Shown here: positions 8,466-16,901 of the stretch, in pieces
How the letters are laid out: each line of letters begins with the position of its first letter
How positions within the stretch are numbered: position 1 is the stretch's first letter
NCBI RefSeq assembly: GCF_020400655.1
Contig: NZ_JAINRC010000007.1
Location: 248,001 to 312,000 of the forward strand
From: Streptomyces spinosus
Lineage (GTDB): Bacteria; Actinomycetota; Actinomycetes; Streptomycetales; Streptomycetaceae
DNA length: 64,000 bases
Direction of reading: 5' to 3'
Position numbers and translations under genes: made by a program
Notes under the pieces: generated by a model
Seen by the model: the letters and a program-made list of their open reading frames with translations, nothing else
Told to the model about the DNA's origin: nothing
Database searches by the model: none

Positions 8466-9926
8466 ATGTCCGTGACCACCACCGACCTCCCGGAGGAGGA
8501 CGCGTCGTCCGACGCACCCGGCCTCCGGTCCGGCTCCCTCGGCACCGCCGACATCGCCTTCTTCGTCGTCTCCGCCGCCGCGCCCCTGACGGTCATGGCG
8601 GGGGTCGCCCCGCTCGCCATCCTGCTGGGCGGCATCGGCGCACCCGTCGGCTACCTCCTGGCCGGGCTGACCCTCGCCGTCTTCGCCGTCGGCTTCACCA
8701 CCATGAGCCGCCATGTCACCAGCGGCGGCGCCTTCTACGCCTTCATCACCCGGGGCCTCGGCCGGCCGGTCGGCATCGGCGCCGCCCTGCTGGCCCTGGT
8801 CGGCTACAACGGCATGGAGATCGGCGTCTACGGCCTCCTCGCCACCACCACCCGCGACACCGTGCACTCCCTGTTCGGCTCCGATGTCCCCTGGCTGCCG
8901 GTGTCGCTGGCCGGACTGCTGCTGATCGGCTACGGCGGATTCCGTTCGATCGACTTCGGCGCCAAGGTGCTCGGTGTGCTGCTCGTCGCCGAGACCGGCA
9001 TACTCGTCCTGCTCGCCGGCGGGGTCCTGCTCAAGGGCGGCGCCCACGGGCTGTCGCCGGCCTCGCTGGCCCCGGCGCACGTGTTCGTGCCCGGCACCGC
9101 GGCCGTCCTCGCCTTCGCCTTCGCGGCGTTCACCGGCTTCGAGTCGACGGTCATCTACCGCCGAGAGGCCCGCGACCCCGAGCGCACGATCCCGCGCGCC
9201 ACGTACGCGGCCGTCGGATTCCTCGGCCTGTTCTACGCGTTCGTCGTCTGGATCGCCGTGCAGGCGTTCGGCGACGAGCGGGTCGTGCGGGCGGCGGGCG
9301 AGGACCCGGCGGGGCTCTTCTTCACCGCGATCACCACCTACGTGGGCGGCTGGGCCGCGGATCTGATGCACGTCTTCATCGTCACCAGCGTCATCGCGTC
9401 CCTGCTCGCCTTCCACAACGCGATCAACCGCTACGTACTCTCCCTGGCCGAGGAGGGCGTGCTGCCCCGCCGGCTCGGCCGGGTCCACCCCCGGCACCGC
9501 TCCCCGTACCTCGCCGGCGTCGCCCAGACCGTTCTCGGCGCGCTGGTCGTCCTCGCCTTCCGGGCCGCCGGAGCCGACCCGTACCAGCAGCTGCTGCTGT
9601 GGGTGAACACCCCGGGGATGATCGGCCTGTTGCTGCTCCAGCTGCTCGCCGCGATCGCCGTGCCCTGCTATTTCCGGCGGGTCCGCCACGCGGAGGGCGC
9701 CGTGCGCACGGTGGCGGCGCCGGTCCTCGCGACCGTCCTGCTGGCGGCCGCGATCGCGCTGGTGGTGAGCCACATCGACCTGTTCACCGCCGCGTCCCCG
9801 GCCGTGAACGTGCTGCTCGTCACCGTGGCGCCCGCCGTCTTCGTCCTCGGCCTGCCGCTGGCGTGGTGGCTGCGCCGCAGCCGCCCGGACGTCTACGCCA
9901 CGTTCGCCACCGGAACCACCAAGTAA
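8466..9926 (+). CDS. APC-family amino acid permease
   Basis: This 486-residue membrane protein has about twelve hydrophobic segments and the APC-superfamily features: a Gly-rich first helix, GGAFYAFITRGLGRPVG near residues 88-104, and AFTGFESTVIYRREARDPERTIPRA near 220-244. It imports or exchanges an amino acid or amine across the cell membrane. The amidohydrolase gene follows after 25 bases, so the pair probably takes up and hydrolyses the same kind of compound. Upstream lies the operator and the divergent TetR gene. Confidence 0.9.
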   Translation: MSVTTTDLPEEDASSDAPGLRSGSLGTADIAFFVVSAAAPLTVMAGVAPLAILLGGIGAPVGYLLAGLTLAVFAVGFTTMSRHVTSGGAFYAFITRGLGRPVGIGAALLALVGYNGMEIGVYGLLATTTRDTVHSLFGSDVPWLPVSLAGLLLIGYGGFRSIDFGAKVLGVLLVAETGILVLLAGGVLLKGGAHGLSPASLAPAHVFVPGTAAVLAFAFAAFTGFESTVIYRREARDPERTIPRATYAAVGFLGLFYAFVVWIAVQAFGDERVVRAAGEDPAGLFFTAITTYVGGWAADLMHVFIVTSVIASLLAFHNAINRYVLSLAEEGVLPRRLGRVHPRHRSPYLAGVAQTVLGALVVLAFRAAGADPYQQLLLWVNTPGMIGLLLLQLLAAIAVPCYFRRVRHAEGAVRTVAAPVLATVLLAAAIALVVSHIDLFTAASPAVNVLLVTVAPAVFVLGLPLAWWLRRSRPDVYATFATGTTK

Positions 9927-9951
9927 CCTTCCGGACAAAGGAGTTCGAAGC

Positions 9952-11538
9952 ATGCCCGCTGCCGACCTGATCCTCGCCGGCGCAGAGGTCCGCACGCTCG
10001 ACCCGGCCCGCCCCACCGCCACGGCCGTCGCCCTGCGCGACGGCGTGATCACCGCGGTGGGGACGGCGGACGACGTACGGGACTGGCGCGGACCCGGCAC
10101 GCAGGTCGTCGACCTGCACGGCGCGCACCTCGTGCCGGGCCTCGTCGACGCCCACAGCCACCCCGTGTGGGGGCTCGACATGGCGGCCGGCACCGACCTG
10201 TCGGGGGTGACGGGCCTCGCCGGACTGCGCGCGGCGCTCGCCGGGGCCGAGCGGGTGGACGGCTGGGTGGTGGGCCACGGCCTGGACCACAACGCGTTCG
10301 AGGGCCGCCCGGTCCACCACGCGCTCGTGGCGGACGTCCTGGAGGGCACCCCGGCCTTCCTGCGTCTGTACGACGGCCACTCCGCCCTCGCCAACGAGGC
10401 CGCGCTGGCCGCCGCCGGGGTGACCGGGCCGCGCGCCTTCGACCAGCGCGCCCAGGTGGTGTGCGACGCGTCCGGCCGGCCCACCGGGCATCTGGTGGAG
10501 CACGCGGCGATGGACCTGGTGGCGGACGTCGTCCCCCGGCCCTCGTACGCCGAACGGCGGGCGCGGCTGCTGGAGTTGCTGTCCGGCATGGCCGCGACCG
10601 GGCTGACCGGCGCGCACGTGATGGACGGCGGCGATCTGGACCTGGTGGCGGCGGTGGCGCGGGAGACGGTGCTGCCGGTGCGGCTGCGGTTCGCACCCTG
10701 GTGCATGCCCGGCGCGGACGCGGCTGCCCTGCGGGAGCTAATCGAGGCGCAGGGCAGGGGCGGCCGGCACTGGGTGGTCGGCGGGGTGAAGTTCTTCATG
10801 GACGGCACCGTGGAGGGCGGCACCGCCTGGCTGGACCATCCCGACTGCCACGGCCAGGGCACCGACGCGTTCTGGCCGGACCCGCAGGCGTACGCCGAGG
10901 CGGTGCGCACCCTGCACGCCGCCGGTGTCCGCACGGCCACGCACGCCATCGGGGACGCCGCCGTCCGGCACGTCCTGGACACCGTGGCCTCGCTGGGCCC
11001 GGGCGGGCACGGCGCGCACCGGATCGAGCACATCGAGACGGCGCCCGACGAACTCCTCCCCCGGTTCGCCGAGCTGGGTGTCGCGGCCTCGTTGCAGCCG
11101 CCGCACACCGGCTACACCCGTGCCGACGGCACCGACGAGTGGTCGCGCAGGCTGGGCGGCGACCGGGCCGCCCGCGCCTGGCGGCTGCGGGACCTGCGGG
11201 AGGCCGGGGCCACGGTCGCACTCGGCTCGGACTGGCCCATCGCGCACTACGACGTGCGGGCCGTACTGGCGACGGCCCGCCGGCCCAGGGGCGCGGCGGC
11301 GCACCGGCCAGGCCTGACGGCGGTGCAGGCGCTGGAGGGCTGCACCAGCCATGCGGCGGCCGCCGCCGGCGAGGCGGATGTCGCGGGCCGGATCGCGCCC
11401 GGCTGCCGCGCCGACCTCACCGCGCTGTCGGTGGACCCCGTGCGGGCGTCCGTCGACGAACTCACCGACGCGCCCGTGGTGTTGACGGTGACCGGGGGGC
11501 ACGTGGCACACCGGGACCCCTCGGTGCCGGCGCGTTAG
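9952..11538 (+). CDS. YtcJ-type amidohydrolase
   Basis: This 528-residue metal-dependent hydrolase belongs to the amidohydrolase 3 (YtcJ/formamidase-like) family. The metal-site residues are in place: DAHSHP with His68 and His70, the Lys in GGVKFFMDG near 279, THAIGD near 330, RIEHIE near 359 and the Asp in LGSDWP near 425. It would cut an amide bond in a small molecule in the cytoplasm. AAAGGAG precedes the ATG. Coupling to the APC permease and the TetR gene suggests a ligand-induced catabolic unit; the substrate is not recognisable. Confidence 0.88.
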   Translation: MPAADLILAGAEVRTLDPARPTATAVALRDGVITAVGTADDVRDWRGPGTQVVDLHGAHLVPGLVDAHSHPVWGLDMAAGTDLSGVTGLAGLRAALAGAERVDGWVVGHGLDHNAFEGRPVHHALVADVLEGTPAFLRLYDGHSALANEAALAAAGVTGPRAFDQRAQVVCDASGRPTGHLVEHAAMDLVADVVPRPSYAERRARLLELLSGMAATGLTGAHVMDGGDLDLVAAVARETVLPVRLRFAPWCMPGADAAALRELIEAQGRGGRHWVVGGVKFFMDGTVEGGTAWLDHPDCHGQGTDAFWPDPQAYAEAVRTLHAAGVRTATHAIGDAAVRHVLDTVASLGPGGHGAHRIEHIETAPDELLPRFAELGVAASLQPPHTGYTRADGTDEWSRRLGGDRAARAWRLRDLREAGATVALGSDWPIAHYDVRAVLATARRPRGAAAHRPGLTAVQALEGCTSHAAAAAGEADVAGRIAPGCRADLTALSVDPVRASVDELTDAPVVLTVTGGHVAHRDPSVPAR

Positions 11539-11623
11539 GATCGTCGTACGGCATCGCGTGTCGGTCACCGTCCGGGTGAGGCATGGAGGTGCCCGTGAGA
11601 TTGCCCTCGGAGGCATTCCACTC

Positions 11624-12025
11624 ATGTCAGTCGAGCTGAACCACACCATCGTCCACGCCCGGGACAACCGGGAGTCCGCCGCGTTCCTGGCGCACGTCCT
11701 CGGGCTGGAGACAGGGCCCGCGTGGGGCCCGTTCGTCCCGGTCGCCACGCACAACGGGGTGACCCTGGACTTCGCCACCGTCCCGGCGGAGTCGATCGTC
11801 ATGCAGCACTACGCCTTCCTCGTCTCGGACGAGGAGTTCGACGCGGCCTTCGCCCGCATCCGGCAGGCCGGGATCACGTACTACGCCGACCCGCACCGCA
11901 AGCAGCCGGGCGAGATCAACCACCACCACGGCGGCCGGGGCGTGTACTTCATGGATCCTGCCGGACACGGCATGGAGATCATCACCCGCCCCTACGGCAA
12001 CCACGCGCAGCCCGCCGGGTCCTGA
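11624..12025 (+). CDS. VOC-family protein
   Basis: This 133-residue protein is a vicinal oxygen chelate (glyoxalase/bleomycin resistance/dioxygenase) fold member. It starts VELNHTIVHARDN and ends with the family signature GRGVYFMDPAGHGMEIITRPY. Histidines at the start (NHTIVHA) and the Glu near the end (MEII) are candidate metal ligands; QHYAFLV supplies another His. The start at 11624 has GGAGG 11 bases upstream and gives the typical N-terminal beta strand. The substrate is unknown. It is followed by a strong terminator. Confidence 0.85.
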   Translation: MSVELNHTIVHARDNRESAAFLAHVLGLETGPAWGPFVPVATHNGVTLDFATVPAESIVMQHYAFLVSDEEFDAAFARIRQAGITYYADPHRKQPGEINHHHGGRGVYFMDPAGHGMEIITRPYGNHAQPAGS

Positions 12026-12030
12026 GGGGA

Positions 12031-12064
12031 CGGGCGGGCCGGGACCCGCGTCCCGGCCCGCCCG
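12031..12064 (+). terminator. Strong hairpin terminator
   Basis: A perfect 15-bp stem starting CGGGCGGGCC closes a CCGC loop, directly after the VOC gene. Confidence 0.7.
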
Positions 12065-12079
12065 GACCGGCCGCTGCGG

Positions 12080-12823
12080 ATGGCGGCACGGCACACTGTG
12101 GGGGTGAACGACTACCCCCTGGTCGACCAGGACCCCGCTCCGCGGTTCTACGGCCGGCTGCGGGTACGGGCCGAAGACCTCTCCGCCGCCGACTGGCCGG
12201 CCCGGTCGGGGCTGGGCGCGCTCGGCACGGTGGCGGGCGTCGCCGCGCCGGGCTTCGCCGCCTACGCGCGGATCCTGCACCCGGCCCGGCTGGACGAGCG
12301 GCCGGTGCGCTGGTCGACGGTGGCCGCCGCCCACGGCACGCGCGTCACACCGGTCACCCGCCGGCACGAGGTGACCGGGGCGGACCAAGAGGACACCGGC
12401 CGCTCCGACGGGCTGCCCGGTGTGGGGGACGAGCATCCCGGGGAGGGTCCGACCCCGCCGGACGTGGCGCGGGCGCTGCTGCCCGTCCTGGCCCGGCACA
12501 CGGGCACCCCGGACCGGTGCTGGTTCGGGCTGTGGAACGGGTACGGCCGCTGGGACTGGGGCCGGTTCGCCACGTTCGGGACGCCGGGCCGGGACGAGGT
12601 CCTGCCGGCCGGCCGGCTGGCCGACGCCGTCTCCCCGGTGACGCTGGACGAGTTCGCCGAGCTTCCCGACCTTCGGTGGCCGCAGGACCGCGCCTCGATC
12701 GTGGGCGGGGACGTGGATCTGGCCGGCACGTACGTCGGCGGTTCGCCGGAACTGATCGCCGACCTGTCGTCCGCGGCGGACCTGGAGGTCCACCCCGTGG
12801 CACCCGGCGACCCGGTCGGCTGA
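12080..12823 (+). CDS. Conserved-type hypothetical protein
   Basis: I do not recognise this 247-residue protein. It is soluble, acidic, and rich in Trp and Asp, with a distinctive aromatic block CWFGLWNGYGRWDWGRF near residues 152-168 and a C-terminal GGDVDLAGTYVGGSPELIADL. It has no signal peptide or membrane segment. GC-saturated third positions and the Trp/Tyr content support real coding. In-frame GTG codons at 12098 and 12104 are equally possible starts and would remove six or eight residues. Confidence 0.72.
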   Translation: MAARHTVGVNDYPLVDQDPAPRFYGRLRVRAEDLSAADWPARSGLGALGTVAGVAAPGFAAYARILHPARLDERPVRWSTVAAAHGTRVTPVTRRHEVTGADQEDTGRSDGLPGVGDEHPGEGPTPPDVARALLPVLARHTGTPDRCWFGLWNGYGRWDWGRFATFGTPGRDEVLPAGRLADAVSPVTLDEFAELPDLRWPQDRASIVGGDVDLAGTYVGGSPELIADLSSAADLEVHPVAPGDPVG

Positions 12824-12847
12824 GCGGCACCGCCGCGTCGTGCGGAG

Positions 12848-13777
12848 TTACTCGCCGGGGGCGAGCGTGCGGGCCACGACGGCCGCCGCGTCGGCGATCA
12901 GCGCCTCGTCCACGGGCGCGTCCGGGGTGCTCTTGTCCGACAGGACGGCGAGCACGACGGGGGTCCGCCGGGTCGTCCAGGCCACGCCGATGTCGTTGGC
13001 GGTCGCGTAGTCACCGGTACCGGTCTTGTCCGCCACGGTCCACTCCTTCGGCAGCCCTTGGCGAAACCGTGCCGAGCTGGTGGTGTTGCCCTTCAGCCAG
13101 CCGACGAACCGCTCTCGGTCGGCACGGGCCAGCGCCCGGCCCAGGGTGAGGCGCTCCAGGCTCGCGGCGACCGCCTGTGGGGTCGAGGTGTCGCGCGGGT
13201 CCCCGGGGATCGCGGTGTTCAGCTCCGGCTCCCACCGGTCGAACCGGCTCACCTCGTCGCCGAGCGACCGGTGGAAGCGGGTGAGACCGGCCGGACCGCC
13301 CAGCTCCCGGAGCAGCAGGTTGCCGGCCGCGTTGTCGCTGTACTGGATCGCCGCCGCGCAGAGATCGGCCACGGTCATGCCGGTCGCCAGGTTCTCCTGC
13401 GTGCGCGGGGAGTTGGGCAGGAGGTCGTGCGGCGGGTAGTGCACCACCCGGTCCAGCGGCGCGCGCCCGGCCCGGTCGCGCAGGACCGCCGCCGCGGCGA
13501 ACGCCTTGAACGTCGAGCACGTCGCGAACCGCTCCCCCGCCCGGTGGGACAGGGTCCGCCCGGTACGGACGTTGCGCGCGTACACGCCGAGCCGGGCGCC
13601 GTAGCGCCGCTCCAGCTCTGCCAGTTCGTCCAGCGCGGCGCGTGATCCGGCGTCCGGGCTCGCGGAGGCCGCGGATGCGGGGAGCGCGGTCGTGGTCAGG
13701 GCGGCGCCGGAGAGCGCGAGGCCGGCCTGGATCAGGCGGCGGCGCGGCAGCCGGGTGGGGCGGTCGGGGTAGGTCAT
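12848..13777 (-). CDS. Secreted class A beta-lactamase
   Basis: This 309-residue enzyme hydrolyses beta-lactams outside the cell. A twin-arginine signal (RRRLIQAG after residue 11, then a hydrophobic stretch ending near ASAAS) suggests Tat export. All class A motifs are present: STFK with catalytic Ser88 and Lys91, SDN at 147-149, EPELN with the general base Glu183, and KTG at 251-253. It is divergent from a LysR gene that is followed by a BlaB-like gene, the arrangement known for blaL-blaA-blaB of Streptomyces cacaoi. Production is therefore probably induced by beta-lactams. Confidence 0.95.
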   Translation of the reverse strand: MTYPDRPTRLPRRRLIQAGLALSGAALTTTALPASAASASPDAGSRAALDELAELERRYGARLGVYARNVRTGRTLSHRAGERFATCSTFKAFAAAAVLRDRAGRAPLDRVVHYPPHDLLPNSPRTQENLATGMTVADLCAAAIQYSDNAAGNLLLRELGGPAGLTRFHRSLGDEVSRFDRWEPELNTAIPGDPRDTSTPQAVAASLERLTLGRALARADRERFVGWLKGNTTSSARFRQGLPKEWTVADKTGTGDYATANDIGVAWTTRRTPVVLAVLSDKSTPDAPVDEALIADAAAVVARTLAPGE

Positions 13778-13963
13778 GGGCGGGGTCCTCCCAAGTCGGG
13801 TCTCGGGGCCGGTCGGCGGGGTCGGTCAGCCGGGTCGCCGACACGGCCGGTCGGCGGGCTCGCAGCGGCGTCCGCTCGGGCACCGGCCCGCGCCGGCCGT
13901 TGCCGGCGGGGACAGCGAAACAGCGTGAGGCCACTCATGTCCAAGAGAGAACGTTGAAGGTTC

Positions 13964-13980
13964 CATACCGTATTGATATG
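13964..13980. promoter_or_regulatory. LysR box (T-N11-A) in the bla divergon
   Basis: CATA (13964-13967) and TATG (13977-13980) form a dyad with 9 bases between, which contains the T-N11-A pattern of LysR-type binding sites. It ends 8 bases before the LysR start and about 190 bases before the beta-lactamase start, a suitable place for autoregulation and divergent control. Confidence 0.5.
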
Positions 13981-13988
13981 AGTGCGGG

Positions 13989-14972
13989 GTGGATCTCCTG
14001 GCACACCTAGAGGCGTACGTGGCGACGGCCGACGAGTCGAGCTTCTCCCGGGCCGCGGACCGGCTCGGGATAGCCCAGCCGCTGCTCAGCCGACGCATCA
14101 AGACGCTGGAGGAACACTTCGGCGGCTCCCTCTTCGACCGGTCCCGGCGGCAGATCGCGACCACCGAGCTGGGCGTGCTGCTGCTGCCGTACGCCCGTGA
14201 CGTGCTGGACCGGGCACAGCGGCTGCGGCAGGCCGCCAACTCGGCCCGGCGGTCCCGGGTGCGCGCCGTCGGTGTGCCCGCGGACTGCTCCCCCGTCGCG
14301 CTGGCCCGGGCCCTGCGCGCCGGCGCCGAGCACGGGATCACCCTCGGCATACGGGAACTGCCGCCCCTGGAGCGGGTCGTGGGACTGGCCGAGGGTGCGC
14401 TCGGGTACGCACTGGTGCGGGTCCCTCCGGAAGGCGCCGCGCACCGGGTGCCGTTGGGGCTGGCGTCCGCGCCGGTGCCGGGAGACGGCGGGAACGGGGC
14501 GGCACGGCGTACGGTCCACCTGGAAGAGCTACGGCCGCGCCGTGGCCGCGCCGCCGGACCCGGGGCACCGCCGCCGGTGCTGTTCCTGACGGAGGATCAG
14601 GTGCCCTGTTTCGAGGACCGGTTGTACCGCGCCGCCGCGCGCGCCGGACTGCCCGAGAGCCGGATCCGGCCGGCCGGAGCGGGGGCCACCGCGCTCGCCG
14701 AGACACTGGCCGGGAGCGCGCTGCTGCTGTGCGCCGAACCGTTCGCACGGCAGCACGGGGCCCGTTGGCGGCCCCTCGCCGACCGCGCCCTGCACCGGGG
14801 GTACGACGTGAACGCCGCCCCCGGCCGCGACCGCGCGGGAGCCGTCCCGGACTGGCTGACCACACTGCTGGCGTCGGCCGTGGGCGCGGCTCCTGTCCGG
14901 CGCGGGGGGCCCGGGCCTGGGCCGGCACCCGGTGACGAGGACGTACGCGCGCGGCCGGCGGCTCGCGGATGA
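13989..14972 (+). CDS. blaA: LysR-type regulator of beta-lactamase, BlaA-like
   Basis: This 327-residue protein has the N-terminal LysR winged helix (FSRAADRLGIAQPLLSRRIKTLEE, residues 19-42) and a weakly conserved effector domain. Its position, head-to-head with a class A beta-lactamase and followed by a BlaB-like gene, matches BlaA of the S. cacaoi blaL divergon. The start is GTG at 13989. The last 22 bases of the gene are one copy of a perfect tandem duplication, so the stop codon is also duplicated just downstream. The C-terminal Pro/Arg/Gly tail is probably disordered. Confidence 0.82.
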   Translation: MDLLAHLEAYVATADESSFSRAADRLGIAQPLLSRRIKTLEEHFGGSLFDRSRRQIATTELGVLLLPYARDVLDRAQRLRQAANSARRSRVRAVGVPADCSPVALARALRAGAEHGITLGIRELPPLERVVGLAEGALGYALVRVPPEGAAHRVPLGLASAPVPGDGGNGAARRTVHLEELRPRRGRAAGPGAPPPVLFLTEDQVPCFEDRLYRAAARAGLPESRIRPAGAGATALAETLAGSALLLCAEPFARQHGARWRPLADRALHRGYDVNAAPGRDRAGAVPDWLTTLLASAVGAAPVRRGGPGPGPAPGDEDVRARPAARG

Positions 14973-14994
14973 GCGGCCGGCGGCTCGCGGATGA
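14951..14994. repeat. Perfect 22-bp tandem duplication
   Basis: The 22 bases at 14951-14972, beginning GCGGCCGGCG and ending GCGGATGA, are repeated exactly at 14973-14994. The first copy ends in the TGA stop of the LysR gene. A third, degenerate stretch (GGCTTGCGGATG) occurs near 15005-15016. Confidence 0.9.
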
Positions 14995-15171
14995 AGGGGA
15001 CAGGGGCTTGCGGATGGACGGGGTGGGAAGCTCGCGCAGGACCACGGCACACGGCTCGCCGACGCACTCGGCGGGCACCACACCGGATGAGACACGACGG
15101 ACCGCCCGACGGCGGACCCGGCAGGCGTGGTGCCGGGCGGTACGGGTGACGGCACCGCGGGCGGGTCGCCG

Positions 15172-16131
15172 GTGAACACCGCACGCTCCGCACCGACCGG
15201 CACGGCACCGGCGCACCCGCCGGCGTACGTCGGCGACGACCGGGCCCTTCTCGACGTCGCCGAGGCCATCGCCGCGGACTGGGCGGCGCTCGGCGTCCGT
15301 GGCTCCTTCCTCGCCCGTCACCTGGACACCCGCGAGCAGCTCGGCTTCGACATCGAGGTGCCGACTCCCCTGGCGTCGGTGGTGAAGGTCCCGCTCGCCC
15401 TGGTCGTGCTGGACCGGATCGAGGAGGGCGGCCTCGACCCGGCGCACCCGGTCACGGTGGATCCCGGCACCAGCAGCGTCGGCCCCACCGGGCTCGCCGC
15501 GTTCCGGTACCCGGCCACCGTGGCCGTCGGCGACCTGCTCGCGCTCATGCTGTCGGTGAGCGACAACGCCGCCGCGGACGCGCTGCTCGGCCTGGTGCCG
15601 GTGGCGGACGTCGACGCGCGGCTGCGCGCCTGGGGCTGCGGCGGGATCCGGATGCGGCACCGGATGAACCACCTGTACGAGTGCGCCGCCGGTGCCGCCG
15701 GCAACGACTTCTCCCTCGCGCTGGAGCTGGCCGTCCGGGACGAGGGGGCTGGCCGGCACACCATCGGGACCCTGGACCCGGCGCATGCCAACGCGGGCTC
15801 GGCCGCCGCGCTCGTCGGCCTGCTGGAGCGCGTGTGGTGCGACGGGATCGCCGGCCCCGGGGCGACGGCGGAGCTGCGGCGGCTGATGGGCCTTCAGGTG
15901 TTCACGCAGCGGCTGGCGAGCGAGTTGCGGACGGACACGCTGCGGTGGAGCGGGAAGACGGGCACGTTCCTGCACCTCCGGCACGAGATCGGGGTCGTCG
16001 AGGCGGAGTCCGGGGAGCGGGTGGCGATCGCCGCGCTGACCCGGGCGGGGCGGCGGGCGGGGCTGGCTCCGGACATCGACCTCGCGATCGGGGTGGCGGG
16101 GCGGGAGGCCTTCGAGGCGTTGCGGAGGTAG
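15172..16131 (+). CDS. blaB: BlaB-like serine-hydrolase homologue, beta-lactamase regulator
   Basis: This 319-residue protein has the fold motifs of the beta-lactamase/penicillin-binding family: S-V-V-K with Ser69 and Lys72, SDN at 130-132 and S-G-K-T-G with Lys262, but no class A Glu166 motif. It has no signal peptide, so it would stay in the cytoplasm. That combination, next to a LysR gene and a divergent beta-lactamase, is that of BlaB, needed together with BlaA for induction in S. cacaoi. An in-frame GTG at 15127 is an alternative start; neither has a good ribosome binding site. The 200 bases before it hold the tandem duplication and no gene. Confidence 0.8.
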   Translation: MNTARSAPTGTAPAHPPAYVGDDRALLDVAEAIAADWAALGVRGSFLARHLDTREQLGFDIEVPTPLASVVKVPLALVVLDRIEEGGLDPAHPVTVDPGTSSVGPTGLAAFRYPATVAVGDLLALMLSVSDNAAADALLGLVPVADVDARLRAWGCGGIRMRHRMNHLYECAAGAAGNDFSLALELAVRDEGAGRHTIGTLDPAHANAGSAAALVGLLERVWCDGIAGPGATAELRRLMGLQVFTQRLASELRTDTLRWSGKTGTFLHLRHEIGVVEAESGERVAIAALTRAGRRAGLAPDIDLAIGVAGREAFEALRR

Positions 16132-16179
16132 GGGCGGCTGGGCGCCGGCGCCGCGGCGGCTGGTCGCGCCCCCGCGGTG

Positions 16180-16201
16180 GGGCCGTACAGCAGCACGGCC
16201 C
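16180..16201. terminator. Hairpin between convergent blaB and senR
   Basis: GGGCCGT and ACGGCCC pair across an 8-base loop in the 117-base convergent gap. Confidence 0.4.
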
Positions 16202-16247
16202 GGCGCCGTCGGCGGGCGTTGTCCGGACCGGCGTTCCGTGACACCGG

Positions 16248-16901
16248 TCAGGGCAGCAGGCGCTGTTCCTTCGCCACCGCCACCGCGCCCGCCCTCGTGT
16301 CCACGCCGAGCTTGTCGTAGATGCGCCGCAGGTGGGTCTTCACCGTGGCCTCGCTGATGTAGAGGGCGCGGGCGATGGCGTGGTTGGACAGGCCCTGCGA
16401 GAGGTGGGCGAGGATGTCCCGTTCGCGGGGTGTGAGGGCGGGGCGCGGGTTGCGGAGGCGGGACATGACGCGGTCGGCGACCGGGGGCGACAGGGCCGGG
16501 CGGCCCTGGGCGGCGGCGTGGATCGCCGTGAACAGGTCCTCGGCGCGCTCGGCCTTCAGCAGATAGCCGGTGGCGCCCGCGTCGACGGCCCGGGTCACGT
16601 CGGCGTCGGTGTCGTACGTGGTGAGGACCAGGACGTGCGGGGCGGACGGCTCGGCGCGCAGCCGGCGGGTGGTCTCGACGCCGTCGATGCCCTCGCCCAG
16701 CTGGAGGTCCATGAGGACGACGTCCGGCGCGGTCCTGCGCGCGAGGGCGAGCGCCTCCTCGCCGCTGCCCGCCTCGCCGACGACCTCGATGTCCGGGGCG
16801 CTGTGCAGCAGCGCCAGCAGTCCGGCGCGTACGACGGCGTGGTCGTCGCAGACGAGGATGCGCACCGGTGCCGGTGCGGCCGTCCCGGGGGTGTGGGTCA
16901 T
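16248..16901 (-). CDS. senR: SenR-like response regulator (NarL/LuxR type)
   Basis: This 217-residue regulator has a receiver domain (CDDHAVVRAGLLALL near 18-32, phospho-acceptor Asp in VVLMDLQ near 62, conserved Lys in GYLLKAE) and a C-terminal LuxR helix-turn-helix (LTPRERDILAHLSQGLSNHAIA). It overlaps the kinase gene by 4 bases. With divergent hbpS and the nearby furS-katG operon it matches SenR of Streptomyces reticuli, which activates hbpS and furS-cpeB under redox stress. The palindrome at 18163-18186 is a plausible binding site. Confidence 0.88.
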   Translation of the reverse strand: MTHTPGTAAPAPVRILVCDDHAVVRAGLLALLHSAPDIEVVGEAGSGEEALALARRTAPDVVLMDLQLGEGIDGVETTRRLRAEPSAPHVLVLTTYDTDADVTRAVDAGATGYLLKAERAEDLFTAIHAAAQGRPALSPPVADRVMSRLRNPRPALTPRERDILAHLSQGLSNHAIARALYISEATVKTHLRRIYDKLGVDTRAGAVAVAKEQRLLP

